From CBDEFX01 sp965237635 (GTDB taxonomy: Bacteria; Chloroflexota; Dehalococcoidia; Lucifugimonadales; CAUZJF01), in assembly GCA_965237635.1 (NCBI GenBank), contig CBDEFX010000002.1:496001-560000 (forward strand): DNA of 64,000 bases. Reading direction: 5' to 3'. A program made the translations under genes and the position numbers. This document shows positions 9,428-17,280 of the stretch, piece after piece. Position 1 is the first letter of the stretch, and every line of letters starts with the position of its first letter. The notes under the pieces were generated by a model. The model had not been told where the DNA came from. It saw nothing but the letters and a program-made list of their open reading frames with translations, and ran no database searches.

Positions 9428-9751
9428 ATGAGCGCGAGCGCCGAAATCAGGGCTCTCGACATAGATGAGACTGGCATCTCAGTCCAGTGGGACGATGGCC
9501 ACCAGAGCCACTATGATTCGAAGTACCTTCGGATCAACTGTGGCTGCGCCGAGTGTGTCGAGGAGTGGACCCAACGCAAGCTACTCGACCCTGTCTCGGT
9601 TCCTGCCGATATCCGTGCCGAAGACTACCTGATGGTGGGCCAATATGCGGTCCAGTTCCTGTGGAGTGACGCCCACTACACCGGCATCTATCCGTTCGAT
9701 CTCCTTCGGAGTCTCTGCCGTTGTGATGAATGCGTCGCGAACAGCGAGTAG
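9428..9751 (+). CDS. DUF971 (gamma-butyrobetaine hydroxylase-like N-terminal) protein
   Basis: 107 aa small zinc-binding-type domain. The pattern I-x-W-x-D-G-x-x-S-x-Y, Y-L-R-x-x-C-x-C-A-x-C-V, V-G-x-Y-A-V-Q-F-x-W-S-D and H-x-T-G-I-Y-x-F-x-x-L-R-x-L-C matches the DUF971/GBBH-like N-terminal family, with the Cys cluster CGCAEC. The family occurs alone in bacteria or fused to Mrp-type Fe-S carriers and to carnitine-pathway dioxygenases; its molecular role when alone is not established. An ATG preceded by GAGGAG supports the start. Confidence 0.88.
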   Translation: MSASAEIRALDIDETGISVQWDDGHQSHYDSKYLRINCGCAECVEEWTQRKLLDPVSVPADIRAEDYLMVGQYAVQFLWSDAHYTGIYPFDLLRSLCRCDECVANSE

Positions 9752-9789
9752 TGCTCAACTAGTAGTTCGCGGGGCCTTCGACGGGCTCC

Positions 9790-9825
9790 CTTCGATACGT
9801 CCCGATGCCGCATCGGGGGACTTGT
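9790..9825. repeat. Palindromic GATGC-GCATC dispersed repeat
   Basis: tcccgatgccgcatcggggg forms a short perfect hairpin. Related palindromes occur at about 15098-15120, 19337-19358, 50335-50358, 51690-51712, 54867-54888 and 58753-58777, all outside genes and often next to tatcgaaggg or gagtagtc tags. Confidence 0.75.
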
Positions 9826-9924
9826 CGAACCCCGGGTGGCGCCGTAGGTCACCGAAACGCCGGAATTACTCTGCGAACTTGTGAAATAGGACACTGGCGC
9901 GGGTTGGAAGCTGAAATGAGACGC

Positions 9925-10251
9925 CTACTGAAGGGGCGAGTAGTCCGTGGGCGACAGCAGCGTATTGAAGATTCGTGCCACTAGCAGACCGTCGGCCTCC
10001 GACTCGGCCTTAGCCCGCTGCCATTCCGGGTCGTTGCGAAACGCATTCCAGTCCTGCTCACGCTGTTCGGCGCTCTCGAAGGCGACGATATAGATCAAGC
10101 GGTCGCTGTAGTCGCCAACATTCGCCGTCCAGTAGCCGATGTTCTTGAAACCATTCCGCTCGAACGCCTTGAGTGTATGGTTTCGGAACCTGGCGTTGAG
10201 CTCTTCCAGCTTGCCTGGCATGGCTTCGTAGACCCTGTACTCGTAGATCAT
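9925..10251 (-). CDS. NIPSNAP-family protein
   Basis: 108 aa. Y-E-Y-R-V-Y-x-x-x-P-G-K-L-E-E at the N-terminus, GYWTANVGDYSDRLIYIVAFES in the middle and a D-P-E-W-Q-R-A motif near residue 78 match the NIPSNAP ferredoxin-like (dimeric alpha+beta barrel) family. Function is generally unknown; several members bind small ligands. It follows surE by 25 bp with a GGAGGAAGC ribosome site, so it is probably the last gene of the pantothenate/surE operon. Confidence 0.88.
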   Translation of the reverse strand: MIYEYRVYEAMPGKLEELNARFRNHTLKAFERNGFKNIGYWTANVGDYSDRLIYIVAFESAEQREQDWNAFRNDPEWQRAKAESEADGLLVARIFNTLLSPTDYSPLQ

Positions 10252-10276
10252 GCTTCCTCCTGGATTGGACGCGTGC

Positions 10277-11071
10277 TCAGCGGTCCTTACCCACGAATGC
10301 CGAGCGCACCTCTTCGGTCAGCGGTCCCAGTACGGCAGGCGGCTTCCCATCCGTGAAGATCGGTTCGATCGGGGTGATCGACACCCGGTTGTTCAATACG
10401 GCCCAGACATCCGTTCCCTCGGCCGGGTGATCGATCGCCGGCTTGTTGTGCTTGATCCAGTAGTGGGTCCTTCGACCGATCTGCCCGATCTCGACGTCCT
10501 CTAGAAAGGCCCTCGGCCCTAACCGTGTCACCTCGACCCCCTGGATGCCCTCCGGCTCGACGTCGGGCACGTTGACGTTGAGCACCGGGGTTCCGGTGTG
10601 GTCGCCGTCTCCCAGCCGACGAGCGAGCACGGCGGCTGAACGAGACGCCGCTTCATAGCGGACCTCCGTGTCCTTGCTGTAGACGGCTGATACGGCCATG
10701 GATGGAATCTCGCGATAGTATGCCTGGAGGGCCCCACCGACCGTACCGGAGCTCAGAACGTCCAGTCCCAGATTTGCCCCTGGGTTAATGCCCGAGACGA
10801 CAAGATCGAAGGGCTCGGTAAACAAGGTGCCGCATGCCAGTATCACACAGTCGGCGGGTGTGCCCTCTACGGAGTAGGCCGCGACCGCGTCCAGAGGAGA
10901 GGACACGTGCCGGACCCGCAGGACGTCCAACAACGTCATTGCGGTCCCGACCCCACTTTTGTCGCGGTCGGGGGCAACGACGAACACGTCGCCGACCTCG
11001 CTGAGTGCCTTCGCAAGTGCCCGGATTCCCTCGGAATGAACGCCATCGTCGTTGGTCACCAGGATTCTCAA
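10277..11071 (-). CDS. surE: 5'/3'-nucleotidase SurE
   Basis: 264 aa, the normal length. Begins MRILVTNDDGV, whose Asp-Asp pair binds the divalent metal, followed by the AP-x-x-x-x-S motif (VVAPDRDKSGVG) and SGINPGANLG, all diagnostic of SurE. The enzyme dephosphorylates nucleoside monophosphates in the cytosol. Its ATG overlaps the panC stop (ATGA), indicating translational coupling within the operon. Confidence 0.96.
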   Translation of the reverse strand: MRILVTNDDGVHSEGIRALAKALSEVGDVFVVAPDRDKSGVGTAMTLLDVLRVRHVSSPLDAVAAYSVEGTPADCVILACGTLFTEPFDLVVSGINPGANLGLDVLSSGTVGGALQAYYREIPSMAVSAVYSKDTEVRYEAASRSAAVLARRLGDGDHTGTPVLNVNVPDVEPEGIQGVEVTRLGPRAFLEDVEIGQIGRRTHYWIKHNKPAIDHPAEGTDVWAVLNNRVSITPIEPIFTDGKPPAVLGPLTEEVRSAFVGKDR

Positions 11072-11901
11072 GGTTCTGCTCCAAGCAGGACGTTGTCGAT
11101 CAGACGGACCTTTCCGATGCGCACGGCCAACGACACCAACGCTGCGCCGCTGATCCTGTCCAGTTCTTCCAGCGTGGAGGCGTCGGCGACGCTGACATAG
11201 TCTACCTGAGCAAGGGGCTCACTCTCAATCAAGGCGCGCATCCGTCCCCTGGTCTCCTCAGCATCCGTGCTCCCCAGGTTCCTTGCCAAGAGCAGCGACC
11301 TGTACAGAACGGTCGCCGCCTTTCTCTCCTCCGGCCCAAGGTAGGCGTTTCTGCTGCTCAGCGCTAGACCATCGGGTTCTCGAACGGTCGGCACCACGAC
11401 GATCTCTGCGCCGAGATTGAGGTCGGCGTTGAGCCGCTCGACGACGAGAGACTGCTGGGCGTCCTTCTGCCCAAAGTAGGCCTTGTCCGGGCGGGCTATG
11501 GCCAGCAGCTTACAAACGACGGTCGCGACGCCCCTGAAGTGGCCGGGCCGGGCCGCGTTCTCCAGCCGCTCGGCGATCCTCCCGACGTCGACGTAAGTGT
11601 CGAATCCCTTTGGATAGACCTCGTCAGCCGAGGGCGCGAGCACGAGGTCCACGCCCGCGTCTTCGAGCTTCGACAGGTCGGAGTCCATGTCCATGGGGTA
11701 GGTCGCGAGGTCCTCGTGGGGGCCGAACTGAGTGGGGTTTACAAAGACACTCACCGCCAGGGTCGAGTTCTCGGCCCGCGCACGGCGCACCAGGGTCATG
11801 TGCCCCTCATGCAGGAATCCCATTGTCGGGACTAGACCCAGCGTCCTGGGGGCCCGGCGCACTTCGTCCCCGAACTCGTCAATGCTTGCGCTAACTCTCA
11901 T
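11068..11901 (-). CDS. panC: Pantoate--beta-alanine ligase PanC
   Basis: 277 aa. Joins pantoate and beta-alanine with ATP to give pantothenate. PTMGFLHEGHMTLV is the HIGH-type ATP site, followed by SVFVNPTQFGPHEDL for pantoate binding, FGQKDAQQ, and the KMSKS-type region LSSRNAYL. 36 bp downstream of panB and overlapping surE. Confidence 0.96.
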   Translation of the reverse strand: MRVSASIDEFGDEVRRAPRTLGLVPTMGFLHEGHMTLVRRARAENSTLAVSVFVNPTQFGPHEDLATYPMDMDSDLSKLEDAGVDLVLAPSADEVYPKGFDTYVDVGRIAERLENAARPGHFRGVATVVCKLLAIARPDKAYFGQKDAQQSLVVERLNADLNLGAEIVVVPTVREPDGLALSSRNAYLGPEERKAATVLYRSLLLARNLGSTDAEETRGRMRALIESEPLAQVDYVSVADASTLEELDRISGAALVSLAVRIGKVRLIDNVLLGAEP

Positions 11902-11937
11902 CGAGAAGAGTCGGCCGCAGCGGCTTGGCTCCCGGAT

Positions 11938-12777
11938 CTAGACTCGAACACTGTGCTCCGGACTCGCCAACATATCTGCGAGGGCACGTGACTCCTCTTC
12001 GCTGAGGTGGCGGACATTGTCGCTCGTTGGAAATCTGCCGGACTGCACGTCGGCGATGTACTCCCGGATCGCCTGCCCAGCTCTCGCATGGAACTCGTCG
12101 TATTTCTGAACGTGCCTCAAGTCGAAGGAGTTGATCCCGAGCATATCGGAGACGATCAGGACCTGGCCGTCGGTGTGCCCCCCTGCTCCGATCCCAATTG
12201 TCGGTATCGATAGCCTGTCGGTGGCCTCGCGTGCGACCACTTCCGGTATTAGCTCATAGACGATGATCCACGCGCCGGCTTCCTGCAAAGCCAGAGAATC
12301 TGAGATCAACTTCGCTGCTGCGTCGGCTGTTTTCGCTTGTAGCCTCTTCTTCTCGTGAAGTTGTGGGTTCAGTCCGAGGTGGGCGCACACTTCGATGCCG
12401 CTCCGGACCAGATGGCTGACGATCTCAGGCCTGAAACCCTCGAATTTCACCCCGTCGGCGCCATACGAGACCAGGGTGCTCGCACTCCGGAGGGCGTCGT
12501 CCGTCGTCTCGTAGGTACGGTAGGGTAGGTCTACCAGCAAGTAAGTCTCACGGACTCCCCGGCGAACGGCGCTCAGGTGGTGCACCATGTCATCCAGGGT
12601 GACCTCCTTTTCGCTCTCGTACCCCAGAACGTTCGTGCCCACGCTGTCGCCAACGAAGATGATGTCGACTCCGGCCTCGTCTTCCCACACGGCGGTCGGG
12701 TAGTCGTAGCAGGTCAGCATTGTGATTTTCTGTCCTGCCGTCTTCTTTTGTGTGAGGGACTCGGATGTCTTTGCCAT
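11938..12777 (-). CDS. panB: 3-methyl-2-oxobutanoate hydroxymethyltransferase PanB
   Basis: 279 aa TIM-barrel enzyme that makes ketopantoate from 2-oxoisovalerate and methylene-tetrahydrofolate. Visible hallmarks are MLTCYDYPTAV, VGDSVGTNVLGYES (metal Asp), KFEGF and the ELIPEVVA strand with its catalytic Glu, then IGIGAGGHTDGQVLI. First committed step of the pathway completed by PanC downstream. Confidence 0.96.
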   Translation of the reverse strand: MAKTSESLTQKKTAGQKITMLTCYDYPTAVWEDEAGVDIIFVGDSVGTNVLGYESEKEVTLDDMVHHLSAVRRGVRETYLLVDLPYRTYETTDDALRSASTLVSYGADGVKFEGFRPEIVSHLVRSGIEVCAHLGLNPQLHEKKRLQAKTADAAAKLISDSLALQEAGAWIIVYELIPEVVAREATDRLSIPTIGIGAGGHTDGQVLIVSDMLGINSFDLRHVQKYDEFHARAGQAIREYIADVQSGRFPTSDNVRHLSEEESRALADMLASPEHSVRV

Positions 12778-12811
12778 TCCTTCGTCCTCCAGTGCCGCAG
12801 GCGTTGTTCTG

Positions 12812-13705
12812 TCAGCCGTCCTTGGCCTGTATCAGCAGCTCTCGTATCTGGGCGGCCCGCTCCGGCGGGACTTTGCCCTTCTCAAGCGCGAACGGGAGGC
12901 CCGATAGAGCCATCTCACAGTAGGTCGGTAGCATCTCAGGCGCTACCGACCTGAGAGCATTTAGGTGCTTCGCGATGGTGCCCACGTCACCTCGGACGTA
13001 CGGCCCAGCCACTGCGGCTGGCATTCCTACGGACAGCAGCGTATCTGCGTCGCCTCGTATGATCGGCGCCAGGGCGTTCAGCGCCTCGGCTTGCCCTATG
13101 CCGAAGTGTTCCCAGAGCTTGGCCACGGAGCCGGCCAGTCCGGTCAGGAGGCCGCCCAGCATGACTACCGTGGCATGGTACAGCGGCTTGTCCTCCGGTC
13201 GAAGGAAAATCGGGTTCCCACCCAAGGAGAGCGCCATCTCCTCAAGGTAGGTCCGCATCTCTTCGTTACCCTCGATGGTAAAGGTAGAGCCGGGTAGGCT
13301 CCTCAAAGCGTCCTCCACCGAAGAGAAGGTCTGCAGAGGGTGGAACGCCCCAGGCGTCGCGCCCTGGAGACGGGCAGGATCGAGTACGTCCACCGAAGCT
13401 GCCCCTGAACAGTGGACCACACCCTGGCCCTGTCGCCACGAGATGCTGGACGCAACCGGCCCAATGGCGTCGTCCGGAGCAGTTATTATGACCACGTCGG
13501 ACGCCTCGGCTGCCTCGCCTGCCGTCGGATAGGCCTGGCAGCCGTCAACCAGCTCAGCGAGCGCGACGGCTGATGAGTGCGTACGGCTTGAGGCAGCCAC
13601 GATCGAGTAGCCCTGCTGGGAAAGGGCGACAGCCAGCGACTTCCCTACCATGCCCGCACCTATGAACCCGATCCTCGAGCTTCGACTGAATCCTGCCACC
13701 TTCAA
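12812..13705 (-). CDS. Rossmann-like DUF2520 protein, candidate ketopantoate reductase (PanG-like)
   Basis: 297 aa. N-terminal Rossmann fold with IGFIGAGMVGKSLA (G-x-G-x-x-G, residues about 12-25), then HCSGAASVDVL and GAFHPLQTF typical of the Rossmann-like/DUF2520 family. The C-terminal half is helical (YHATVVMLGGLLTGL...GPYVRGDVGTIAKHL). The pathway needs a ketopantoate reductase; no panE is in view and this gene lies directly upstream of panB/panC. PanG of Francisella is, to my recollection, a reductase of this type, so that role is proposed here by context. Start is a TTG overlapping the upstream stop (TTGA). Confidence 0.8.
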   Translation of the reverse strand: MKVAGFSRSSRIGFIGAGMVGKSLAVALSQQGYSIVAASSRTHSSAVALAELVDGCQAYPTAGEAAEASDVVIITAPDDAIGPVASSISWRQGQGVVHCSGAASVDVLDPARLQGATPGAFHPLQTFSSVEDALRSLPGSTFTIEGNEEMRTYLEEMALSLGGNPIFLRPEDKPLYHATVVMLGGLLTGLAGSVAKLWEHFGIGQAEALNALAPIIRGDADTLLSVGMPAAVAGPYVRGDVGTIAKHLNALRSVAPEMLPTYCEMALSGLPFALEKGKVPPERAAQIRELLIQAKDG

Positions 13706-14706
13706 CTCCGTTTACAATCCGGCTTTTGTCTCGGACACGAGCTCCCGGACGCGGGTATTCCGGCCAGACCCTCGGCCCGCTCGACCCCTCTCACAATTGC
13801 TCTGCTCATGCACACCACTGCGGCGCCACACAGCCGGAGCATGTCCGGCGGCAGTTCCGACTCCCCGGACGCCAGCGCGAATATAGTGTCTCCGTCGCTC
13901 ATCGTGTGCGCAGGCCGCACCGCAAGGGCGAGCCCGTCGTGGGCAACGGAGGCGAGCTTGTTGGCCTGCTCTTTCGTCAGTCGCGCGTTGGTGGCGACGA
14001 CTCCTATCGTGGTGTTGGTCGGCAGTTCTCGGTTGACTCCAACGTACTTCGGAGAGATGACCGCCTCAAGCGAGTCCATCATCCCGTTTCCGTCCTCGTC
14101 TCGAGGGCCTGCTACGAGGCTGCCATCCTCCGGGTCGAAGACGCTCCCAACCGCGTTTACGGCGACTATTGCACCGACCATGACGTCGTTACCGAGGGCT
14201 AGACTGGCGGTCCCAATGCCGCCCTTCACGGCCCTTTCCGCTCCCAGCACCTTGCCGACTGTCGCGCCTGTGCCCGCCCCAACGCTTCCCTCGGCGACGG
14301 CTCCCGAGGACGCGTTCTCGCAGGCCATGTAGCCCTCCTCGGAGGTCGGCCGCACATTAGAATCGCCGATGCCCAAATCGAACAGCACGGCCGCTGGTAC
14401 TACCGGTACTCTGGCCATACCTACCTCTACTCCGATGCCTTTCTCCTCTAGGTAGCGGACCACTCCTGATGCGGCGTCCAGCCCGAACGCGCTGCCGCCG
14501 GTCAGCAGAACGGCATGGACCTCCGATACCAGGTTCATAGGGCGGAGTAGGTCGGTCTCCCGCGTACCCGGGGCCGAGCCTCGAACGTCCACGCCACCCA
14601 CAGCACCATCGCCGCAAAGGACCACCGTGCAGCCTGTCGCCGCTTTCCGGTTGGTGAAGTGTCCCGCCCTGAAACCGGGGACACTGGCGATGCCATCATC
14701 GGCCAC
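13702..14706 (-). CDS. P1 (S58) family peptidase / DmpA-like aminopeptidase
   Basis: 334 aa of the self-cleaving Ntn-hydrolase-like DmpA family. SVPGFRAGHFTN at the start, VVLCGDGAVGGVDVRGSAPGTRETDLL, LLTGGSAFGLDAASGVVRYLEE and GAGTGATVGK are family signatures. The junction before the nucleophile is NTTIGVVATNA, so the nucleophile would be Thr rather than the Ser of DmpA. Members cleave N-terminal residues from small peptides or amides, including beta-alanyl compounds. That could supply beta-alanine to PanC in the same operon (inference). GTG start at 14706. Confidence 0.85.
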   Translation of the reverse strand: MADDGIASVPGFRAGHFTNRKAATGCTVVLCGDGAVGGVDVRGSAPGTRETDLLRPMNLVSEVHAVLLTGGSAFGLDAASGVVRYLEEKGIGVEVGMARVPVVPAAVLFDLGIGDSNVRPTSEEGYMACENASSGAVAEGSVGAGTGATVGKVLGAERAVKGGIGTASLALGNDVMVGAIVAVNAVGSVFDPEDGSLVAGPRDEDGNGMMDSLEAVISPKYVGVNRELPTNTTIGVVATNARLTKEQANKLASVAHDGLALAVRPAHTMSDGDTIFALASGESELPPDMLRLCGAAVVCMSRAIVRGVERAEGLAGIPASGSSCPRQKPDCKRS

Positions 14707-14726
14707 GAGGCCGCTCCCCGAGACGC

Positions 14727-14757
14727 AAAAAGCCTCCCCGGTTCAGCCGGGAAGGCT
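14727..14757 (-). terminator. Hairpin plus T-run inside the pantothenate operon leader
   Basis: On the minus strand an 11-bp stem (agccttcccgg / ccggggaggct with one wobble) and 5-base loop are followed by TTTTT, a strong intrinsic terminator, about 20 bp before the P1 peptidase start codon and about 105 bp after the predicted transcription start. Confidence 0.75.
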
Positions 14758-14867
14758 CTTGGATCACTTTGCCCGCGCGCCACAGGTGCCCGAACAAGGC
14801 CACCAGTGACATGCCTGGACCTGTCCATTCTCGTGCTCACCGTTCCCAGAGGATTGGCTGCACGAAC

Positions 14868-14896
14868 ATGATATCAGGCTCCTGCCAACAGTTCAA
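14868..14896 (-). promoter_or_regulatory. Sigma70-type promoter of the pantothenate operon
   Basis: Minus strand TTGAAC, 17-bp spacer, TATCAT. Transcription would begin near 14861 and run through the terminator at 14727-14757 into the peptidase, DUF2520, panB, panC, surE and NIPSNAP genes. The 535 bp between the peptidase and lpd hold this promoter, the leader, and repeats. Confidence 0.65.
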
Positions 14897-15000
14897 CGCA
14901 GTTCGACGAGCTCTCAGGTAACTGCTCACCAAGCGGCGTTGTTGCAGCGTTTCAGGGGAGCCCCCTCATCCTAGCCTTCTCCCTCCAGGGAGAAGGGATA
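14895..15000. repeat. Dispersed repeat, inverted copy at about 51808-51915
   Basis: About 60 bp around gtaactgctcacc ... gttgttgcagcgtttcag match the reverse complement of 51855-51915 at roughly 90 percent. The adjoining cctcatcctagccttctccc segment is also shared. A GATGC palindrome follows at 15098-15120. No coding sense. Confidence 0.75.
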
Positions 15001-15241
15001 AGAGCGCGCCCAAGCTCCTTCCTTATGTTCGGTCCGTATTGCGGACGTAACGCTGCTCACTGCGAACGGAAACACCCATAACCGTATATCCCGAGTAGTC
15101 CCGATGCCGCATCGGGACGTATCGAGGGACTCCCTTGTAATGACCTTGAAAACAGCCTTGCATCGCAGCCTCCCTTTCGTCTTTATGGTACCTGTTCGAA
15201 TATTGTAGAATAGGTCGAGCGTACATCTGAGGGGTGAGTGA

Positions 15242-16624
15242 TTGGCGGACTTCGACATCGTAGTGTTGGGCAGCGGGCCGGGCGGGTACGTGGCCGCCAT
15301 ACGGGCAGGCCAGCTTGGGTTGAAGACGGCGATCGTAGAGCGGGACGAGGTCGGAGGCGTCTGTCTGAACTGGGGTTGCATCCCAAGTAAGGCCTTGCTC
15401 AGAAACGCCGAGGTCCTAGGCCTATTCCATCGCGCAGCCGATTTCGGCATCACCTTCGATAACCTGCAGCACGATTTCGGAAAGGCCATCGACCGCAGCC
15501 GAGGGGTCGTGAAGCGGCTGACCACTGGAGTCGGTTATCTACTGAAGAAGAACGGTGTCGAGTTTGTGGAGGGGACAGGCGTTCTCAAGGACCGCAACAA
15601 GATCGAGGTCGTGGACGACGGGCGGACCCTCACCACCGACAACGTCATTATTGCAACAGGGGCCAGGTTTCGCGCCCTTCCCAGTCTACCGGTCGACGGC
15701 GAGGTCGTCATTACCAGCCGCGAGGCACTCGAGCTCCGCGAGGTGCCGCCTAGGGTAGTCATCGTTGGCGGTGGCGCCACTGGTGCTGAGTTCGCCTACC
15801 TGTACCGCAAGTATGATGCCGAGGTCACGATTATCGAGCTACTCCCGCGACTCGTGCCGCTTGAGGACGAGGAGGTCAGCAAGCACCTAGAGAGTGCGTT
15901 CGACCACCAGGGTATAAAAGCCATGACCGGCTCAAAGGTCGATGGCATCGAGATAGGCTCCGATGAGGCCAAGGTGACCGTCTCGAACGGGGCCGGTAGT
16001 TCAGTTGTTGAGTGCGATAAGGTGCTGGTTGCTGTCGGAATGCAGGGTAACGTCGACGGCATTGGCCTCGAGGACATCGGCGCGGACATAGAGCGCGACT
16101 CTATAGTCATCGACGACCGGATGGCGACCAACATCCCTGGCGTCTACGCCATTGGCGACGTGACAGGCAAGCTCCTGCTGGCGCATGTGGCCTCGGCCCA
16201 GGGCGTGACTGCGGTCGAAGTCATCGCAGGCCAGGACCCGCCGAAACTTGACTACGATCTGATGCCTAAGGCAACGTACTGCCATCCACAGGTGGCCAGC
16301 TTTGGTCTGACTGAGGCCCAGGCACGAGAGCGGGGGTACAGCGTCAAGATAGGCAAATTCCCATTCTCGGCCTCCGGCAAGGCCATCGCCCTCGGTGATA
16401 CGGAGGGAATGGTGAAAGTCGTGGTAGAGGCGGAGATAGGAGACGTGCTCGGCGCCCACATGATTGGGGCCGAGGTGACGGAGCTACTGGGCGAGATGTC
16501 TTTGGCCAGGCTGCTCGAGGGTACAAGTAACGAGCTGGGCTGGCTAGTCCATCCCCACCCAACGATATCGGAGACAATAAAAGAGGCAGCCCTCGACGCG
16601 GAGGGGGCGGCCATACACATCTAG
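15242..16624 (+). CDS. lpd: Dihydrolipoyl dehydrogenase (E3)
   Basis: 460 aa flavoenzyme reoxidising lipoamide on E2 with NAD+. FAD site GSGPGGYVAA, redox disulfide GGVCLNWGCIPSK, NAD site VGGGATGAEFAYLY, second FAD motif YAIGDVTG, and the C-terminal catalytic pair HPHPTISE. The start is a TTG at 15242 behind an AGGGGTG site. It is the only E3 in the window and precedes two E1/E2 sets, so it probably serves both complexes. Confidence 0.96.
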   Translation: MADFDIVVLGSGPGGYVAAIRAGQLGLKTAIVERDEVGGVCLNWGCIPSKALLRNAEVLGLFHRAADFGITFDNLQHDFGKAIDRSRGVVKRLTTGVGYLLKKNGVEFVEGTGVLKDRNKIEVVDDGRTLTTDNVIIATGARFRALPSLPVDGEVVITSREALELREVPPRVVIVGGGATGAEFAYLYRKYDAEVTIIELLPRLVPLEDEEVSKHLESAFDHQGIKAMTGSKVDGIEIGSDEAKVTVSNGAGSSVVECDKVLVAVGMQGNVDGIGLEDIGADIERDSIVIDDRMATNIPGVYAIGDVTGKLLLAHVASAQGVTAVEVIAGQDPPKLDYDLMPKATYCHPQVASFGLTEAQARERGYSVKIGKFPFSASGKAIALGDTEGMVKVVVEAEIGDVLGAHMIGAEVTELLGEMSLARLLEGTSNELGWLVHPHPTISETIKEAALDAEGAAIHI

Positions 16625-16636
16625 GGATCGGAGATT

Positions 16637-17263
16637 GTGATAGTTCTTCGGGGCCTGATAGTTGCTGCATTAGTGCTAGTTGGGGTTGGCGTCCAACCCG
16701 CCGAAGCGGCCATCCCTGAAATCACGTCACTGGGCACACCCTCCGCATCGTCGGTCTTCTCCGGCCACTTCGTGTCGTCAGGAGTAGATGGGAACCCCAC
16801 CACTGACTGGTATTCGGATGGCTCTGGGGGAGGTGCGGGAAGCGATGGCGCCAACACTGAAAGCTACTACTGGGAGTACTCTGAAAACCTCTACATCACG
16901 AGAATCGAGCTCGATCCGGAAAACCTCGACGGCTTCGGCTTCGATAGGATTCGGTTTCGTATCTTCAATTTGGCTGCCACTAAAGTTTACGAGTCTGCGG
17001 AGATACCACTTACTGCCTTTGATGTAGACATCGATCATAGTCTGCCGACTGTTGTCACGGGCAGCAAGCTCGAGATTTTAATGATCGACCACCAGAACTG
17101 TGCCTGCGGCGGGTTTAGCGAGCTTCGCATCTTCGGTTCAACCACACCGGTTCCAGCTACAGGAAGTCTTGGCCTGGTAGCTATGACCGTGGCCGTGGCG
17201 GGTGTTATGCTTTGGCTGGGTCAAGGCCGACTCAAGAGACGAGACCCGACGGCGCTTAGCTGA
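16637..17263 (+). CDS. Secreted protein with C-terminal anchor, function unknown
   Basis: 208 aa from a GTG. Residues 1-24 form a signal peptide (cleavage near AEAAIP). The middle is Gly/Ser/Asp rich, and an NCACGGFSELRIFG motif lies near the end, resembling discoidin-like beta-sandwich proteins. The C-terminus has PVPATGS, a hydrophobic helix and KRR, an arrangement like PEP-CTERM or VPxxG surface-sorting signals. It lies 12 bp after lpd and 17 bp before E1-alpha, an odd place for a surface protein inside a metabolic operon. Confidence 0.7.
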   Translation: MIVLRGLIVAALVLVGVGVQPAEAAIPEITSLGTPSASSVFSGHFVSSGVDGNPTTDWYSDGSGGGAGSDGANTESYYWEYSENLYITRIELDPENLDGFGFDRIRFRIFNLAATKVYESAEIPLTAFDVDIDHSLPTVVTGSKLEILMIDHQNCACGGFSELRIFGSTTPVPATGSLGLVAMTVAVAGVMLWLGQGRLKRRDPTALS

Positions 17264-17280
17264 AGACGAGCGCCCTCAGT

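Noticed and set aside
14727..14870. SRP RNA or 6S RNA in the pantothenate leader
   Set aside because: The GGTCAGG...GGAAGCAGCC core of SRP RNA is absent, and no long 6S-like closing stem was found.
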